Below, one piece after another: positions 26,081 through 37,600 of a stretch of DNA of 64,000 nt. Source of the DNA: Aphis gossypii. Taxonomy: Eukaryota; Arthropoda; Insecta; Hemiptera; Aphididae. The notes under the pieces are model-generated. The model did no database searches. It was not told the origin of the DNA and worked only from the letters and a program-made list of their open reading frames with translations. The stretch covers positions 20,853,213 through 20,917,212 of the forward strand of contig NC_065531.1 of assembly GCF_020184175.1 (NCBI RefSeq). Reading direction: 5' to 3'. Each line of letters starts with the position of its first letter. Within the stretch, counting starts at the first letter, position 1. A program made the translations under genes and the position numbers.

Positions 26081-27190
26081 CATTTACCCGTACCGTTAAG
26101 GTACATGACGTGTACCTATACTGCTGCAGCTTAACACACAGTGCACACGCGTTAAATTGTAAAAAACAACGTTACTGCAAACGCGGTTTATTCGTTTTAT
26201 TATTAAAATAACATATAATATTGTTTGAGGCATAAGCCGACGTGCCGCGAACGAATAATAGGTACGCCGCGAGCGGTTTGTAAGACTCGCCGTGATGTTC
26301 ATAGACACACAATAGTCGTAATACCATACGACATACGGTTTCGTGTTTATTTAATAATACAATTCACGGGATAACCTATTTATTTTTTTAACTCTGCAGA
26401 CACATGCGTGCGGTATACGTGCGAATATAGTATTGTATGTAAGGTATTTACCACCGTGCAGCAGTGGTTAGCTACGCCAACGGTATATTAATATGTAATC
26501 CGCGAGGTGACGGACGACTGCAACTCGCCATACACAACGCACGCACCCACCCGGTCGAAGAATTTTGGACCGAAAAATAAAAATAATAATTGTCGTATCG
26601 ATCGTGCCGCAGTGAACGACGCATGATGATAATAATAATAACATATAGTAATATATTACAGGTACGACTGTAATATAATATTAGATAGGTAGGTATAATA
26701 AAAGGCGTGTGTATGTACATATATATGTAGTGGTCGTGAGAGAGATTTGGTTAGCGTTTGTTTTTACGATCATATTTTTGCGTTTTTAGTTTTTATGACG
26801 CGCGCGCGCTTCTTCTATATTATAATATTCTTCTCGTTGCATACCTATTTAGGGCACATTTAGCCTTTGGGCGCGCACTGCTGGGAAATGCAAGGATTGC
26901 TTTAATAACTGTACTCCGCGATTTATATAAGTACCTAATATAATTTACGATCAGAGTGGTCTTGGGGCGGTGGTTAATATGGCTTCGTTTTCGTCTCCCA
27001 TAGTAATAATAATAATATAGGTCACATGTAATAATACGGGATGCTATATGCAATATGGCTCAGCAGCGAATACCTGCACAGCCGCCATCGTGCAGTATAT
27101 GAGTGTTGTTGTATATAGCTAGTGGTTGTTTTCGTTTAATAAAATATCTCGAGACGCGGCTCAGCGGCGGCGGGTGACGACGAAGTTTAG
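26081..27190. promoter_or_regulatory. Long CpG-rich region, candidate promoter or untranslated exon
   Basis: About 1.1 kb in which CG-rich phrases recur: gacgtgccgcgaacg, gtacgccgcgagcgg, tgacgcgcgcgcgcttc near 26794-26810, gagacgcggctcagcggcggcggg near 27151-27174. It is interrupted by AAT-rich stretches. Small frames on both strands (26096-26308, 26472-26720, 26758-26943, 26820-27053) contradict each other and match nothing known. The composition suggests an unmethylated regulatory island. I see no unambiguous TATA box, initiator or splice pair. Confidence 0.22.
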
Positions 27191-28118
27191 AATTTAATAT
27201 TATACAATAATCAGCCATAAGATTTTATTAATAATTCGATACCTCGATTGAGTATAATATTATACAGTTAGTAAAATTGTATGCGCGCCCGCTACTCAAA
27301 ATACTCAAAATATCAAGATTGAGTGCGTTGGCAAAACGAAACATATTAATGTGTTTGTTCGTGAAAAAATTTTGATTTATAATTTATATGGTAGTCAGGT
27401 ATTTCTTTATATAATTATATTGTTACATATACCTACCTATATCTTGCTGATTGCCGATAATCCAACGATTTTTTTTTTTTTGGTTTTTAAATAGGTAATA
27501 TATGAACATCTAATGTGTGATCCGCATGAAATTCACGAAGAGTCATGATAATACATATTATTGTATAGAAGCAGGTACAACTTCGACGGGACTTATAAGT
27601 AATAATAATGTATCACCGTAGAACGTGGATATGTTTTATATTACACATCATGTAATCTATGATACGTAGATCTTTCACGAACTGTGATGAAAAGAAAAAT
27701 AAACAATACATTATATTGTACCCATATAAAAAGGTAAGTTGCATTAACCTCTGGCCTAAATTTTAGATTCAAAAATAAAATAATTTCATCTGACAAATTA
27801 TTATTTTATCATTTTTGAGAACATTCAAAGTATTTTGCAGATAAAAAGAAAATATATAAAGAATATAAATACTATAAAATATATTGGGGCAATAGTTTTC
27901 AAACAATAATGATGATTTGCAGGCTTTATTTATATTTTAATATTATATTTAAAAAAAAAAGTCGATCTTAATAAATTTTTATCACTGTTTTCGGTAAAAA
28001 TCAATGGTGCTTATTTTTTATTAATGTATCTACGAGTCCCTTCCTTTATCCTAAAATATCAAATTTTATTTAAATAAAAATATTATACTCTACTCATTAA
28101 TAGTTTTATTATACGAAT
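27191..28118. other. AT-rich non-coding DNA, no gene seen
   Basis: A two-unit ACTCAAAAT tandem lies near 27294-27312, and a T13 run occurs near 27470-27482. No gene recognised. Confidence 0.55.
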
Positions 28119-28466
28119 CAGTGTTTCTCAACCTCTTTCTATTCATTTAACCCTTGATCTCTCACTACTGCTTTACGTACCCCCAACTCCCAAAGTTATG
28201 GGGTACTCCGTACCCACTTTTTACAATGCTATATATTAGGTATATTGTTATTTTATTATTGTTTTAAACACTTATATATTAAGAAACTCCGATTTTTATA
28301 TATATTTTTTTTTATTTTATGACAAAATGTATGAAATTATTAAATATTTTACAAATAACAAACCATTAAAATATTCGATATCAGATAAAAACATTTCAGC
28401 CATTACACTTTATTTTTTCATGTGTTTCGTCATATCTTTTTACGTATCACCGATTGGAAAACGATG
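28119..28466. mobile_element. hAT-like non-autonomous element with 8-bp flanks
   Basis: The left end begins CAGTGTTTCTCAACC, a terminal sequence typical of hAT-superfamily miniature elements; this is family knowledge. The right end, GATTGGAAAACGATG at 28452-28466, matches the reverse complement of the left end at about 10 of 15 positions. The flanking octamers atacgaat (28111-28118) and atataaat (28467-28474) agree at 6 of 8 positions, as expected for an old 8-bp hAT target duplication. The interior carries gtaccccc- and gggtact-type phrases and no frame, so a copy mobilised by an external transposase is inferred. Confidence 0.5.
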
Positions 28467-30263
28467 ATATAAATTAATGTAGATATTTAGTTAAGTTATT
28501 TTAGTCGCAAACACTTTTTTGATAAGGTTGGGTGAGACTAGCCTAGCCTCCCAGGCCAGGGATACGATATTAATAATAATATACAAGGTACATTTTATTT
28601 AGAATATGTGTAAAGTAGTTATACTCGTACTATACCTATTAATATAAATTATAAATATAGGGCAATAATTATCATCTAATAACGCACATTAATGGTATTT
28701 ATATTTAGTAAATAAATTTTACGAAATGTTTTTGATGTAAAATTATGACGTTATAATATTACGCTGAGTAATAATTAAATAAATTTACTATAATTTGTAA
28801 TCTAGGTTTATAAAATAATTGTATGTAGAGTAAAAATTCAAATATCTGGTAAGTATTTAAGAAGTCACTTTTACAATTATTTGTAGGTCTTATTTGTTAT
28901 TGGTTAAATTTGAATTTAAATAATTAAAAAAAAATAGGTTATTTTGCAAAATTTAAAAACAATAGTTAAAAAAAAGACATTTAAGATCATTCAAATATCT
29001 ATAATCTATTTAGAATCTAGCAAAAAAAAAATTGTGTGTGAGGGAAATTGAACATGTAAAAAGACAGAAATACGTTAAAAATTGTCTAGAGCACTTATGA
29101 ACTTCTCTGTGGCTTTGTACTTATTATTAACATTACACGATTGAAATGTATTGAAATGAGAATAAAAAAAAATATATATACTTATTTAAATATTAAAATC
29201 TCAAAAACTGAATTTTATTATCATATTACCTAATCATACCATATTAGGTTCAATACTAAAATCAAGGTTCTGATCGTATAGTATTGGAGAATATAACCAG
29301 TATATTTGTGCCTACGCGATTGTAATAATTAATAAGTAGACATTATAGAATTATCTCTGAAGTTATTTATTAAAAAAAAGGTCCAAATCGCCTCATAAAG
29401 TTCAGTTACTACATACGTAAGGTCATAATATAATAACATATTATAATTTATAGCTAAATAATTTTTCATTACCATAAACTTTCACTATAATATTACACGA
29501 ACTATATTAATATTATTATTATATCGCAAGCGTATATTATTATTATGTATTAGATTACCTACGTCCGATACGCATGATATACTATACATCTTTTCCGCCT
29601 CCGTCTAATGTATTCTATACGACGAGTGACGATCGATCGATTATTGGTGTTACAAATTGTTTATGTCTCGTTCAATTAATATTAGTCAACCATATACGCG
29701 ATATAAGTACACGAAGGTACATATATATTATAATGGAACAGTCGCTGTAGTTCTTGTTCGTAACTAATTCGAGTCAAGTGAAAATGTGTTATCGACAAGC
29801 CTAAAATAACCGTTTATGGATGAAAAACAAATTACTGACCGTTTTGTAATAATATTATATTTATCATTGCCCGCGCGTTACGGTTTGATAGGTAATTGTT
29901 TGTTCTAGTGTGGGATGACGTTATAACAATATCTCATAAGTCATATAACATTATATAGTACTTTTATGGCTATAAAATACAATATACGTTTTTATATACC
30001 GTTTCTTTCGTTCAGAACATAAAGTAACATCCGTTTTAAAGTCCAGAATTATTAAGAGAGATATATTAAGTTGGGACAGTCAGATAATAATGATGAAAAT
30101 GGATGAACAGAGTACCAAATGACCTACATGTTTTTTGTTTTTTTTATTTAAAATATAAATGGTTCTGAATCGATTTCTAAATATTTTTCACCGGTGCGAG
30201 AAAACCTACTCGACCGACAAGTAGTTAATAATCCGTCAACAATATATGTATAGTAAATACCTA
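28467..30263. other. AT-rich non-coding DNA, no gene seen
   Basis: No gene recognised. A slightly CpG-richer piece lies near 29560-29660 (cttttccgcctccgtc, gacgagtgacgatcgatcg). Nothing in it is identifiable. Confidence 0.55.
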
Positions 30264-30801
30264 CAGGGTGATTAGCCAAGAATATTCAAATATATATTCT
30301 CATTTAACGTTTAAAATATAATTTATACTTAAATACTATCATATTTACAAATTATAAAATGTTCATGAATAGGTACAATATAATATTATTTACCACAATA
30401 GTTTTCATACCATCAGAGCCCCAATATTTTTCACTCCATGCTAAAGTGAATTGTCCATAGACGATGAACTTATTAATTATTATTATTATTAATTCAAAAA
30501 GTTAAATAATTCAAACACTACTCGTTTGAAATTCCACCATAAACATTTTCAAAAAAAATGATCTGATTCAATACATTTACAGAAAGAAAGGGGGGTTTCG
30601 GTACTCGTTAAAAAAAAGAAAGAAGTTTGTATCGCCACTGGTCAATTCTTAAAGTGGTAAAAAATATATTTTTAATATAAAAATATAATTATTCGAAAAT
30701 ATATGGTGATCCTTAAGTATGCTTAAAAGTCTCGAAAAAATCAGAATTTGAAAAAGTTATTAATAGATAAAAGGAAGTGCTTATTTTGTTGAATCACTCT
30801 G
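30264..30801. mobile_element. TA-flanked MITE, ends CAGGGTGATT / CAGAGTGATT
   Basis: The left end reads CAGGGTGATTAGCCAAGAA after TA (30262-30263). The right end read on the minus strand is CAGAGTGATTCAACAAAAT, followed by TA (30802-30803). A 538-bp body with no coding frame and TA target duplication fits a miniature Tc1/mariner-type element. Its right arm contains a tttaagcatacttaag motif also present in the element at 22279-23039. The interior has little left-right symmetry beyond the ends. Confidence 0.55.
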
Positions 30802-30803
30802 TA

Positions 30804-33603
30804 TATATGTCTTAGAACTTACATAGGTTATAACCCATAGGTTTAACCCATGTTTAAACCATACCTAATATTATGTGCATTCAAAACGGAAATCACTACG
30901 GGGGATTACTAAGTTTTTAGCGTATAATAATATTATTATATCGTTGTTTCGTTAACAAAATATATAAAGAGTTTTTCTCTATTTTAAAGTCAAAAAAAAA
31001 AACAGGTCGTCTGACGATCTAATAAATCAACTCGCCTACCTTATTTCCTTAACATTTTGACTTAGATTATGTTTGGTTGACGTTATAATAACTTGTAAGT
31101 CCGTAACCGTTGTCAACCTACACTTGTTTATAACGTCCTGTAATATTCATGTTATATAATACAATATTTATTAGAATGTATACCTTAGTGCTTTGAAATA
31201 TAATTTATGTAATATCAACGTGTCAATAATAGTTGTATGTTTAATATTTATATTTTAATTGCTAGTGTATAAAAACAAATTATGTTCGTCAAGTATTTTA
31301 AGCGTTTTAATAAAAAACTATAGCAAAGATTTGTGTATACACTATACATATTACGCAAAATTCAAGCATAATATATAGTATCGAGTTTTTTTTATAAAAA
31401 AAAATATATATATATGACTTATATGCATAGTTTTTATCTGTTGTTTATTTTTTTTTTAAATTTATATTTTATTTAAAAACAAACGTGGAACTAATTTAAT
31501 AAATAAATAAATACAATATTATGTTAATACTTTATAATTCAATAAATTATATACTTAAAAAATATAATACCTATTATAAATGAAAAATTGTATACATTTT
31601 TTTTTTAAATTTTACTAAAATTATTGGTAAAAAATCTAAATATCATATTATTACTATCATTATTATTAATAACGATGAATAATCTCGATTGGAGAATAAT
31701 AACCAAATTATCGATTACGTTTGGCGTTCATGATAGGTACCTACATACAAATATACAATATTACATTAAACCGAATATCGTAATAATTTTCGACTGCAGA
31801 GCAATATGGGCATATGGCACAGAGTGTATGGGTAATAAACTTATTAATATCATCATCTGCAGTTAATTGTTGATCTCGTATTATTATAATTATAGGTTGT
31901 AAGTGCGATCTATTTTAGCAATATTGTGATTGCGACATAAACACTTATACATATACACTTATTACAATAATAATGTTGTTATTATTATTAATTAATATTA
32001 ATTATTATTGCGTTTCGGTTGCGTAATACGATAAAACTCGGTGTTCTGTTTAGAGCGATAATAATTGAATTTACGCATAATATAATGTTATAGGTATGTA
32101 AATAACCAGCAGAAATCATACTAAGGGGACGTCTAAGGTCATCTAAATTATCAAAAACGCCTAAGGTAGTAAATGGGACGTATCTATGTAAGGCTAGCGT
32201 AGATACACCATGTCTAAGTAAAATGTTTATTATAAATTATGATAATAATTGTGTACAGTAAACACTGAATTATAATATCTGCAGCCGGCGTATGCGATGT
32301 CAAACTGATGGGATTCGCGTGTAGAGGGTTATCGCCTATCAGGGACAATACGGAGATAATTATTTAAACGAGTGTTATGTGACAATTATTATATCATAAT
32401 AATTATTTAGGATAATTCGATAATATAATGTTTCATAACTGTTTCAATATAACTGCTAACCCAGGTACTTATTTATTTATACGCTGGTGTAAATAGGTTC
32501 AAATTCTCAAAAGGTTATTAATCGCAGTCCCTTGATATTTTTAAAAGCATATATAGTATAAACACGTAGTAAAAAGTCAGTAGAAATGTATTAAGTATAC
32601 TTAAGTAATTTACGGTACTTTTAAACATTTTCTTTAGTTAACATTTCATGAATTATATATATTTTTTATTTTTACTTAGAATGTACAACTGTTATTTTAA
32701 AATTTTTTAAAGCACTTATCTAAATCAAAAGTTTTTATTTTTCTGTCAACTAAATAGGTACCAACCATAATAATATTGTACATGACTTTTTTTCTTTTCA
32801 ATACGACTTAGTATTGTTGATAATTTCAAATAATGATTTTTTTAGATATTTCAAAAAAGTATATAATACATATTATGTTGGTACATCTTAAATTATGTTT
32901 TTTGGGAGTTATAAAGTATACATTTCTAAAAATGCATTAATATTTTGACCGATAATTGTTATTGATGTGATGACATTGACGTACCTACTAATATTTTTTA
33001 TTCATTTTCGAATACAGATGGTATTAGGTTTGGCGGTGGTCAAAATTATACCGAACAACACCGACGGCGGGATAATGCGATAACACACACACACCGTGAG
33101 TGAGTATACGTAATAATAATATAACCACGTGTATAATATTATTAAAATAACATTTGACAATCGGTTAACGATTAAATTTAATTAAAAACAAACATCGTAT
33201 AGATGCAGACCCACATCATTGTATAAGCTAGTTGATAAAAGTTTCTACGACCAATATTAATTTAAAAAAAAATCACGATGAGCATTTTTGTTCGTGCGTT
33301 AACGATATTATAATATAAATTTATCATATTATTGACATTCGTCTTATCGTGCGCGAATTTAGTACAAAAGATTTCGTGTTGTTTATACATCGCTCCTAAA
33401 GTTAATAAAACACTCTACCTATTAGACGACAATAAACACACTGTGTACAGTTGCATACAACGTTATCCGTTATGAGGTCGAATAGCTGATATGAGTCGGA
33501 AGTGAATATTCAATTGCGCTTTAAACGAGAAATGGTTTCTTATATATATGTATAATATATATATTATGTGTGTGTACTACATTATGCGTATCACAGTTAC
33601 ACA
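30804..33603. other. AT-rich non-coding DNA, no gene seen
   Basis: No gene recognised. A more balanced patch near 32118-32220 (aggggacgtctaagg, gggacgtatctatg) and a short (AC)n at about 33084-33093 are the only departures from background. The 80-codon plus-strand frame near 31624-31866 is AT-driven. Confidence 0.5.
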
Positions 33604-33605
33604 TA

Positions 33606-33956
33606 CAGGATGATTATTTTAATAGTAAACACCAATTGTCTAGAAAAGTATTACCATTTTTGAAAATATATGTTTTGACTTAATGCTTTTAATTCGAAAC
33701 TACTACCTATTTAAAAACAGATTGTTAATTGGCCATATAAGTTATAGATATAAATATAACTGTTTGCCGAAAATTTGATAATTTTTTTCATATTATGTGA
33801 AATTCTCAAAATTATATTCCTTTCGAAAGAGTGAAAATGTAAAAAATAAATACATATTTTATTGAATGTTTTTATTACCTTAAAATCGAACACAAAAAAT
33901 ATTTTCAAAAATACTTTTCGAGACGATAAATGTTAGTTGTAAAAATAATCACCCGA
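33606..33956. mobile_element. MITE with long (~75 bp) terminal inverted repeats, TA flanks
   Basis: The left arm runs CAGGATGATTATTTT ... agaaaagta ... tttttgaaaatat. The right arm read on the minus strand runs TCGGGTGATTATTTT ... cgaaaagta ... tttttgaaaatat. The match extends about 75 bases with a few differences. TA lies on both sides (33604-33605 and 33957-33958), so the 351-bp unit has clear boundaries. The minus-strand frame 33711-33908 lies wholly inside and is an artefact. This is the best delimited miniature element in the window; its superfamily (Tc1/mariner-like) is inferred from the TA target and the GGGTGATT-type end. Confidence 0.65.
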
Positions 33957-33958
33957 TA

Positions 33959-34690
33959 TACTAATATAGCATACTATAGTGAACCTACAGTCGTCAGATG
34001 ATGTATATTTAATAGTAAAAACCGTACATGACTTGCACTACATATTTAAAAAAAGTATAATCGGAGACCTAATAAACTTCCTAACGGTATTATGATATTT
34101 AAAATGATTTTATTTCATTCAAATTTTGTATTTGAATAATTTGTTTCTATATACTAAATAAGAATTTCGATATAATTCACTCAATTGTCGTGAAACCATT
34201 TGTATAATCAATATTGTATTTAAATGTTTTGAATACCTATTTAAGAAAAATGTATATAGTTTTTTAGAAATTATCTATAAATATGTCGACGTATAGGTCA
34301 CATTACTGCACTTAACGTACACATTTTTCTCAGACGATTATTCCATCCATAAATTTTTTTTTAAACATGTTTAAAAAATAAGTACATATTTTGGTTTTTG
34401 TATTTAATTAAAACCGGTTCTCTAATAAAAACTATTTGATTTTCTGTAGTCGATTGCAACCATATAGGTATACAAGTAAAAAAAAATTATTCGTTTTTTT
34501 ATTAAAATTCAAATTATAGAAAAATTATTTCGAAATGACATCTGTGGGTAAATAACTACATACGGATTGAATTCGTATAACCACGAATCCGATCAATTCG
34601 GTTATGGATTGTTTACACGCACACAACAAACAAATACTCTTTTATTAGTATGAATTGTTATTATACGAGTCTAGTACCTATATAATATTC
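33959..34690. other. AT-rich non-coding DNA, no gene seen
   Basis: Nothing recognised beyond AT-rich background. Confidence 0.6.
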
Positions 34691-35260
34691 TGCAAGATGT
34701 CGATAGTCGATAGATGGGTCGTGGTACGACGTCGTCAAATTTTCGAGTCGAAATCATTAGCGGGCATTTGCAGTACTAATGAATAATGACTGAAATACGA
34801 TAATATACACGTTAATATTATTATATCATACGATGTTTCCATTCGTGTGACGTTTTAAAGCCGTAACAAGGGTTAGGCCAGGTCGGGTCGGAACTCAGCG
34901 GCGGACTTCGCGGTGAAACGGCCGTTTTCACACGTTAGCCACATAAAATTATAATAAAGTAGGTATTTACAGGCGTATCTGGTACATCGTATAATATAAT
35001 ATGCATTTACGTATATATAATAACCTCGGGTGACACAGCTGCCGCGCCGTGCGTGTACTCGGTCGCACGACGGGCGAAAAATGTTTATCGATTGTGTATT
35101 AAACTTTGCCGTAATACATAACGTACAAAGTGTGCGCCGATTCAGCACTTATACGGCAATATACTTTATGGTCCTGGCCTTCATATAAATATAATATACA
35201 CTATATTACGATAATAAAAATAGGAGACCACTGGGACCTTTTGCACGCGCGTATAATGTA
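34691..35260. promoter_or_regulatory. CpG-rich patch, function unknown
   Basis: The densest CG lies at 34870-34925 (ggtcgggtcggaactcagcggcg) and 35028-35080 (ctgccgcgccgtgcg, cggtcgcacgacgggcg). A 91-codon minus-strand frame (34873-35148) spans it with high C/R/Y content and no domain. It may be a regulatory island or untranslated exon. Confidence 0.17.
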
Positions 35261-35282
35261 ATATATGTATATATATATATAA

Positions 35283-35319
<37 letters not shown>
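35261..35319. repeat. (TA)n microsatellite, interrupted
   Basis: Two TA blocks (about 35266-35280 and 35288-35318) separated by aataatat. The longest TA tract in the window. Confidence 0.9.
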
Positions 35320-35321
<2 letters not shown>

Positions 35322-37543
35322 CTTTTACGCGCTGAATTTTCATCATTTTGTTCAAAGGTGGCGTTTTATATTGGCCAGTTCTTTTAAGCATTGGTGATCT
35401 CGAAAAATATTAACATTATTGAAATAATTATACTTTTATTGTTTTGTATACCTATCTGATTTTTTTAAAAATTTTGTTTTTTGCATTAGCTGGTACCACG
35501 TTAACTTTTAGAATATTTTTCTGAGATGCACGATACATCACAATATTGAGAATTTGAACATGTTAAATACTCCTCCAATAAAGTAAAATAACTATAGTTA
35601 TAAAACTAGTAAAAATATTTCAATATTTTGTTTTAAAGTAACTTAAAATCATGTTAAATTTATCATCGAATACAATCATATGGTATACTATATTATAGAG
35701 TTGAATATATTTAGGTATGTAATATATGTATATTTTATTTTGAACAGTATTTATTGTTGTTAGTAATGAAAACAAAATCACTCCGCAGTATTTTTAATAA
35801 GTATATAATATTTCAAATCTAAAAAAATCCAAAAAACTGTTGAAACCACAAAAATCATTTAATCGTTTTTCTTCTCTACGCGATCTGAGAAGTGCATGAA
35901 TTTTACGAACGGTTTATTCATTGTGTTAACTTATCTCATTATTTCAATGACATCGTTAAATATTGTAACATTTACTTTTACTTTTTAGCAGCAGAGACAA
36001 AAATCAAATACCTGCAGTGTCAGATTTTTAGATTGTTATACAAATATATTTTGGTGTATAAATAACATATAATTATTATAAAGTTTCTTGTTTTGTAGCT
36101 GTAATGAAGATTTTTTCCAGTATTTTAACTAAGAAAACATTTTGAAATGGCGCATGTTCAACTTAAATAATACACGAAAAACTGCATGATTTATTCGCGT
36201 ATACTAAACTGTATACCTCATAATAATATGGAATCTCGTTAGAACTAACGGTGCCAAGTCATTTTATTGAACGATCGTCAAATTGTTATTATTAGTAATG
36301 TCGAACTTTGTATTTTTATAAGTATAATAATATCGAACTTTATACAGTTTTCCAATCGTTTTTAAGGTCCATAAAATTTCACAACCCAAAAGTAGGAAGT
36401 CATTTTATTATCATGCTCAATTACGTTTGCTTAAAATTGATTTGTGTACTCGGACGTCATATTATTATGCATAAAAGGTACTCGTACGCCTGATCATAAT
36501 ATGACCTGTTGAAACCTACGCAATTTGTAAAACAAAAAAAAAAAATATGTGAATATTTTAATACTTTTAGTTAGATATTATGATATAATATAGTTACCGA
36601 CTATTACTTGTAATAATACGATGTTAAAACAATCGCGATGTTTTGTGTTACGGTTGAATAAAACTAAGCTAATCTATTCGTTATTATATAGTATTATTAC
36701 AATGTTTATGCAGTACATATTTACTGCGTTTATCTATGTGTTCTTCGTATGTACTAAATACATATTATTACAATAAGCGTTAAGCGTATAAAATGGTAAA
36801 ATTTTCAATCATTTCTCGAAGATCTTATACATACATACCTATATATAATACGTGTGTATATACAAAAAACAAGTATTATTTCATGGGAAAATCTCATAAA
36901 ACAGAAAATAATCATCACGCAACATTAGAATTTTTAATAATATAATAGTTAATATTATTTCTATGTAATATATGCACCTACTCTGGGATTATTGTACTTA
37001 GAATTCGACTCGTTTCAATATTACAGTAGACTGCCGACACATTTTTATATTATTATTATAATATTGTGTGTACTTAAAATCAGTATCATATCTAATATCT
37101 ATATAATATGATGCCGGCAGTGTTTCAAAGAAAATATTGTGTAACGATCACCCTACTTCCAATTTGCTCTATAATTATTATAATAATGTATAACAAAGTT
37201 ATAATATACAGACAGGTAAAACAATTAAAACACGATCGCATTATACTCGCAATGCTGCACAAAATACTGCGATGTGCACTATATTTTACGACAACATAAT
37301 ATTATATAGGCGTGGGCCACCTATTATTTTACGCACGCCGTTGATGTTATGATATTTATTGTGTAAAAACGGAATTCTCTAAGAATCGATTCCGTAACTA
37401 TTACTATGTATAGTATATTAGTATAGTGTATTATAGTTATATTGAAATAACATAATATTATTACATAAGTGCGTCAGTGAACGAAACATAATATATTTTG
37501 AATATTTTGTACGATATTGTTTTTCATTATAAATATGCTAACA
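35320..37543. other. AT-rich non-coding DNA, no gene seen
   Basis: No gene recognised. Small plus-strand frames near 36308-36493 and 37108-37299 are composition-driven. Confidence 0.55.
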
Positions 37544-37600
37544 CCCCCCCCCCCCCCACACACACCAATATACACACACACTCATCCCCACACAACACCC
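37544..37600. repeat. C14 homopolymer followed by CA-rich tract
   Basis: Fourteen consecutive C at 37544-37557 lead into imperfect (CA)n with ACACACAC blocks. Long poly-C is rare in AT-rich DNA and prone to length error in sequencing. Confidence 0.9.

Noticed and set aside
30635..30650. cgccactg as partner end for the hAT-like terminus at 55577
   Set aside because: It lies 25 kb upstream inside another MITE and matches only eight bases.
33711..33908. 65-codon minus-strand frame
   Set aside because: Lies wholly inside the MITE at 33606-33956 and is AT-driven.
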